Below, one piece after another: positions 61,047-64,000 of a stretch of DNA of 64,000 nucleotides. Within the stretch, counting starts at the first letter, position 1, and each line of letters starts with the position of its first letter. The position numbers and the translations under genes were made by a program. The stretch comes from Lewinellaceae bacterium (GTDB lineage Bacteria; Bacteroidota; Bacteroidia; Chitinophagales; Saprospiraceae): assembly GCA_020636255.1 (NCBI GenBank), contig JACJYE010000015.1, positions 83,959 through 147,958 of the forward strand, read 5' to 3'. The notes under the pieces are model-generated. The model saw only the letters and a program-made list of their open reading frames with translations, did not search any database and was not told where the DNA came from.

Positions 61047-62663
61047 ATGAAAACCTTACCTATTTACCGGCTAGGCCTAGCCGAGTATCGATTTGAACAC
61101 ATTGAGAGATTTCTCAGAAATGGATTGGAAATGGAAAGCTATTCCATGGAGAGATCTAAGGACCGGGTTGTGCTCAAATCATTTTCAAGAGAATTGGACA
61201 TTAATGAAACAGAGGGAAACATTTGGTCAGGAGACCAAGCTGAATTATGGAACCCCGCATGCAGGCCCAAACTGCTTGATGACAAACAAGTCCTGGAACT
61301 AGCTGATGATTATATTAAAAAACTGGGGCTCCTTCCAGAACTTGATGATGACAAGTTTTCAATTGCGGTAAATGCCAAAGGAGGCACCTTTATGGCATTG
61401 CTGTCAAAAGAAAAGGGTGAACGGCAAAACGTGCAGTTGGATCAACGGGTCTCCTATAATGTGAATTTTAAAATAAAGGATCCAGATTCTGGATCCTTTA
61501 TCAAGGTCCCGATCTGTGATGGCTTTGGGAAGTTCGGTTTGACATTTGGCGATCAGGGTAAATTGATCGGCTATAACGGCCGATGGAAAGCTCTTAGCAA
61601 AGGAGATTTCCAGGCAGCCTTCATTCCGCGTCAGGAAGCAGACAAACAATTTAGAGCCCTGACCAAGAACATCAGGATTGCAGATTATAGCGCAGAGCTG
61701 GCATACAAGCAGTTCACCGACCCGTCTGGCAGACAATTCCTTTATCCCGTCTGGGCTTACCGTGCAACGGGGGTATCTGATGAGGAAAAGTTTCCACTGC
61801 GGATCATCACATTGCCAGCTTCCGAGTTTGGGCCAGAAATCCAGGAAAATCTGGATCAAGCAGTCCGTACAATACCCCAAACTACCCTAAAGTGGGATTC
61901 GATCAATACAAAGCGAGGTTTATTCACAATCAGCCCCTATGAAGCAGGAACCTCCTGGATCGGGACGTTAGGAGGATTATCAGGGAGTAAGAATAATGCC
62001 CAGGGCTTCGTCGACGAACTACAGGCTATCGGCTGGAATATTAATTTTAACTGGGGGAATTGCAATGCATGGGGGTCTGACTGGAAGGCAGAAGACGATA
62101 CCTGGGTAGATGCTGCGGATTTCGTTTTTTATACCGGTCATGCAGACGGCAACAAATGGATGCTTGTTAACCCGGGGAACTGCAGCACCAACTGGCTTGA
62201 TTTTTCCCAGGTGGGCAGCACTCCCCAAACGCCCGGTGACCGATGGGGCCAACAGGACCTTGAATGGTTGATCATTGCAGCATGCGGGCCACTTGAAGAT
62301 GATATTTTATCTGCTGGTGGTGGAAACGTCCTTAATCGCTGGGATGGGGCCTTTGACGGCCTGCATTTGCTCATGGGATACGGAGCCGTTACCTTCGATA
62401 ATGAGGATGAAGGGAGACGGGTAGTGCAATATGCTAAAGAAGGCAAGACCTTGATCAATGCCTGGTTTAGAACAGCTCAGGACATCCAACCTTCAGGTAA
62501 CTGCGAAAAAGCGCCATTTGGGCCAACTATTTGGGTTGGTGCCATGTGGGCACAACGATCGGGCGTCACCAGCCCCACTTCAGATCATCTATGGGGGTTT
62601 GGCTCTGTAGCTCCGGATCCTACCTCTCCAAATATCCTTGGATGTATGTGGACAACTACCTGA
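61047..62663 (+). CDS. DUF6345-like protein with a clan-CD-like His/Cys pair
   Basis: A 538-aa protein without a signal peptide. The first 290 residues are a mixed domain of unknown type (VSYNVNFKIKDPDSGSFIKV, YPVWAYRATG). The C-terminal 240 residues resemble DUF6345: GTSWIGTLGGLSGSKNNAQG, then VDAADFVFYTGHADGNKWML (His365) and LEWLIIAACGPLEDD (Cys413), spaced as the His and Cys of caspase- and gingipain-like (clan CD) peptidases. Catalysis is not proven. The family name is from memory. Base composition is more AT-rich than the genes left of 57 kb. It lies between two copies of a duplicated sequence and next to the caspase-FISUMP gene. A long bidirectional terminator follows. Confidence 0.75.
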   Translation: MKTLPIYRLGLAEYRFEHIERFLRNGLEMESYSMERSKDRVVLKSFSRELDINETEGNIWSGDQAELWNPACRPKLLDDKQVLELADDYIKKLGLLPELDDDKFSIAVNAKGGTFMALLSKEKGERQNVQLDQRVSYNVNFKIKDPDSGSFIKVPICDGFGKFGLTFGDQGKLIGYNGRWKALSKGDFQAAFIPRQEADKQFRALTKNIRIADYSAELAYKQFTDPSGRQFLYPVWAYRATGVSDEEKFPLRIITLPASEFGPEIQENLDQAVRTIPQTTLKWDSINTKRGLFTISPYEAGTSWIGTLGGLSGSKNNAQGFVDELQAIGWNINFNWGNCNAWGSDWKAEDDTWVDAADFVFYTGHADGNKWMLVNPGNCSTNWLDFSQVGSTPQTPGDRWGQQDLEWLIIAACGPLEDDILSAGGGNVLNRWDGAFDGLHLLMGYGAVTFDNEDEGRRVVQYAKEGKTLINAWFRTAQDIQPSGNCEKAPFGPTIWVGAMWAQRSGVTSPTSDHLWGFGSVAPDPTSPNILGCMWTTT

Positions 62664-62682
62664 AAAAGGGATCTGTGGTTGG

Positions 62683-62745
62683 AGCGAATTCAAGCATAAA
62701 GACTGCCCCTTGCGTTAACGGCAAGAGGGCAGCCTTTATTCGCAT
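62683..62745. terminator. Long hairpin between convergent genes
   Basis: Stem parts GCGA/TCGC, ATAAAG/CTTTAT, CTGCCC/GGGCAG and TTGC/GCAA (62683-62745) form one long interrupted hairpin with T/A-rich ends, placed between the DUF6345-like gene (+) and the gene at 62736 (-), whose stop codon it includes. Confidence 0.7.
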
Positions 62746-63095
62746 TTGATCGCATCTCCAGTAATTGACTTTAGAAATCCTACCACCCAACCACCCCAAA
62801 CACCGACGCCTTCTTCGGCGCCCTGGCTCTCGTTGGCGCCTCCTTCTTCTCCGTATCCTACCTGCAAATCATAATTCCCCGGCTGCTCCGCCCAGCGCAG
62901 CAGGTTGTCATAGGTGGGCGCCAGAACGCGGCGGTTGTCAAATAGGACATCGATGAACGCGCCGTGTTGGCTTTGCACCAGGGGGCGCAGCATGATGCCC
63001 AGTTTGATAACCTGGGCCTCGGAGAGAGTGACGCCATCTTCCTGGGCAGCTTTGAGGTGTTTGCACAGTAAGAAGAGGTTCCAGGGCGCCCCCAA
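62736..63095 (-). CDS. Unknown protein encoded downstream of the DUF4407-like gene
   Basis: A 119-aa protein with a helical first half (LCKHLKAAQEDGVTLSEAQV, LGIMLRPLVQSQHGAFID) and a Gly/Glu-rich middle (GYGEEGGANESQGAEEGVGV) before a short hydrophobic end. No family recognised. The start is TTG at 63095, just after an in-frame stop at 63104, so the true N-terminus may be missing or the gene may be truncated. It follows the DUF4407-like gene by 24 bp and is probably co-transcribed. A degraded copy of its last third lies at 59362-59470. Confidence 0.55.
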   Translation of the reverse strand: MGAPWNLFLLCKHLKAAQEDGVTLSEAQVIKLGIMLRPLVQSQHGAFIDVLFDNRRVLAPTYDNLLRWAEQPGNYDLQVGYGEEGGANESQGAEEGVGVWGGWVVGFLKSITGDAIKCE

Positions 63096-63118
63096 ACGTC
63101 TCTAAAACCCCAATACCA

Positions 63119-64000
63119 TTATACTTTCGATGCGAACAACGCCTCCAGGCGGTCCATCGATTTAAGCAGAGCAACCTGGGCCATCCTTTCAAAGTCCCGC
63201 TCCAGCCGGCGGCCCAGGCTTTTTTCTTCCTGCTGAAGGGCCTCGATCAACTTTAATTCCTGTGCCAGTTGCTGTTCGATATCTTCGAGGGCTTCCCTGG
63301 CTGCGTCGCGGCCTGCTTCGTACTGTAGGGCCACTAGTTTGGCCTCGATCTCCTTTTGGATCTCAGCCGTTTGCAATTGATAGAATTGCGCCTGCCGGAA
63401 TTGGAAAAGCAAGCCTTCGTGCTCGATGACTTCCCTGGCGCGTTTGTGGTATTCCTCGAAAGGCATCGCTACTGCCGGGAGTAGCAGCAAGCCATCGAAA
63501 AAAGCGAAAAAGAAGAAATAACAACAGGACACGAGTTTGATTGCCCAGTTGCTGTCTTCGGTGAATTTGGCATGGAGCAGGTTCAGACGGTAGGCGAAGC
63601 CCGTACTTTCATAAGTAGGCAGGGCAGCCGTCTCCGCTTTCTCTTTGGCTTTGATACCAGTTATGCTTTTTTCCAATTCTTCGATCTCAAGGTTCATATC
63701 CGTTATTTCGTTTTCAGCGCTGGCAACCAACTGCTTGATGTGGGGCTGCTGGGCTTTGTATATGTCGCCCGGGCCAGGCACTTTGCTTCCATCCGTTCCG
63801 TGAAGCTCCCTGATGTTCAGTCCTTCCCATAGGAGGATGGAGTCGCGGAGCGCTGCTTGCCGCGCTTCCCGGTTACCAATCTTTTCAGAGAGTGGCGCAG
63901 CTTCGGCATCATACCGTTTTTTGATCTGCATAGCTTGTTCCTCCAGTTTATCCCGGTGAAGGGCCCTGATATCAGCATCGAAAAAGATCAGGTCGAAGAA
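63119..64000 (-). CDS. DUF4407-like coiled-coil membrane protein, 5' end outside window
   Basis: The reading frame is open to the window edge: upstream of the first internal ATG (63931) it continues as FFDLIFFDADIRALHRDKLE to position 64000, so the gene starts beyond the window. At least 293 residues are present. Two coiled-coil stretches (about LVASAENEITDMNLEIEELE and QLAQELKLIEALQQEEKSLG) flank one hydrophobic segment (WAIKLVSCCYFFFFAFFDGL). This is the organisation of DUF4407 proteins, whose missing N-terminus would hold two or three further TM segments. Function unknown; assignment is by general shape. Confidence 0.7.
   Translation of the reverse strand, partial: FFDLIFFDADIRALHRDKLEEQAMQIKKRYDAEAAPLSEKIGNREARQAALRDSILLWEGLNIRELHGTDGSKVPGPGDIYKAQQPHIKQLVASAENEITDMNLEIEELEKSITGIKAKEKAETAALPTYESTGFAYRLNLLHAKFTEDSNWAIKLVSCCYFFFFAFFDGLLLLPAVAMPFEEYHKRAREVIEHEGLLFQFRQAQFYQLQTAEIQKEIEAKLVALQYEAGRDAAREALEDIEQQLAQELKLIEALQQEEKSLGRRLERDFERMAQVALLKSMDRLEALFASKV

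Overview
The window is chromosomal DNA from a free-living member of the Bacteroidota, most likely the Saprospiria (Lewinella/Phaeodactylibacter/Haliscomenobacter type). The evidence is: type IX secretion (T9SS) cargo with both kinds of C-terminal sorting domain, a PorP/SprF-family outer-membrane protein, SprB-type repeats, many Bacteroidota promoters of the form TTTG/N17-23/TAnnTTTG, few Shine-Dalgarno sites, and high coding GC. No rRNA, CRISPR array, IS element or prophage was seen.

Layout. 0-6 kb: queD, an Rrf2 Fe-S regulator, a secreted animal-type heme peroxidase, phzF and a lipoprotein. 6-12.3 kb: a GbsR/MarR-type regulator followed by a tolC-hlyD-RND efflux operon; two copies of one palindromic operator sit in front of the regulator and in front of tolC. 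12.4-19.7 kb: NAD(P)-epimerase, membrane-bound class III cyclase, tyrS, LolC/FtsX-like permease, secreted thioredoxin-fold protein, HExxH membrane protein, CorA. 19.9-23.8 kb: nrdB-nrdA behind two perfect DnaA boxes and a long leader. 24-29 kb: TSP3-repeat outer-membrane protein, then divergent GH20 hexosaminidase and glycosylasparaginase, which together would dismantle N-glycans. 29-41 kb: a PorP/SprF protein and two very large surface proteins (2240 and 1153 aa). 41-44.5 kb: beta-oxidation genes. 44.8-51 kb: GT-C type membrane protein, exbB-exbD-exbD-tonB, folC. 51-56.9 kb: an envelope-stress-like cluster (YtxH, holin-like, ECF sigma, AI-2E family transporter), nhaD and unknown membrane proteins.

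From 57.2 kb the character changes. tRNA-Pro(CGG) and tRNA-Thr(CGT) border a region of lower GC and broken genes: a caspase-FISUMP fusion, a LytTR response regulator and a small gene each interrupted by one in-frame stop, a DUF6345-like protein with a His/Cys pair like clan CD peptidases, and a DUF4407-like coiled-coil membrane protein that runs off the window. A duplicated gene fragment flanks about 3.3 kb of it. This is the most island-like part of the window.

Several non-coding signals are not explained by the genes: a nested-hairpin repeat present twice with three compensatory base-pair changes (44.65 and 56.93 kb), a family of intergenic AGAGCTTGT hairpins, a 36-bp perfect palindrome at 40.8 kb, and a multi-hairpin insert flanked by a duplicated tRNA-Pro 3' end (57.27-57.46 kb). 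All functions are read from sequence motifs only; no database search was possible.
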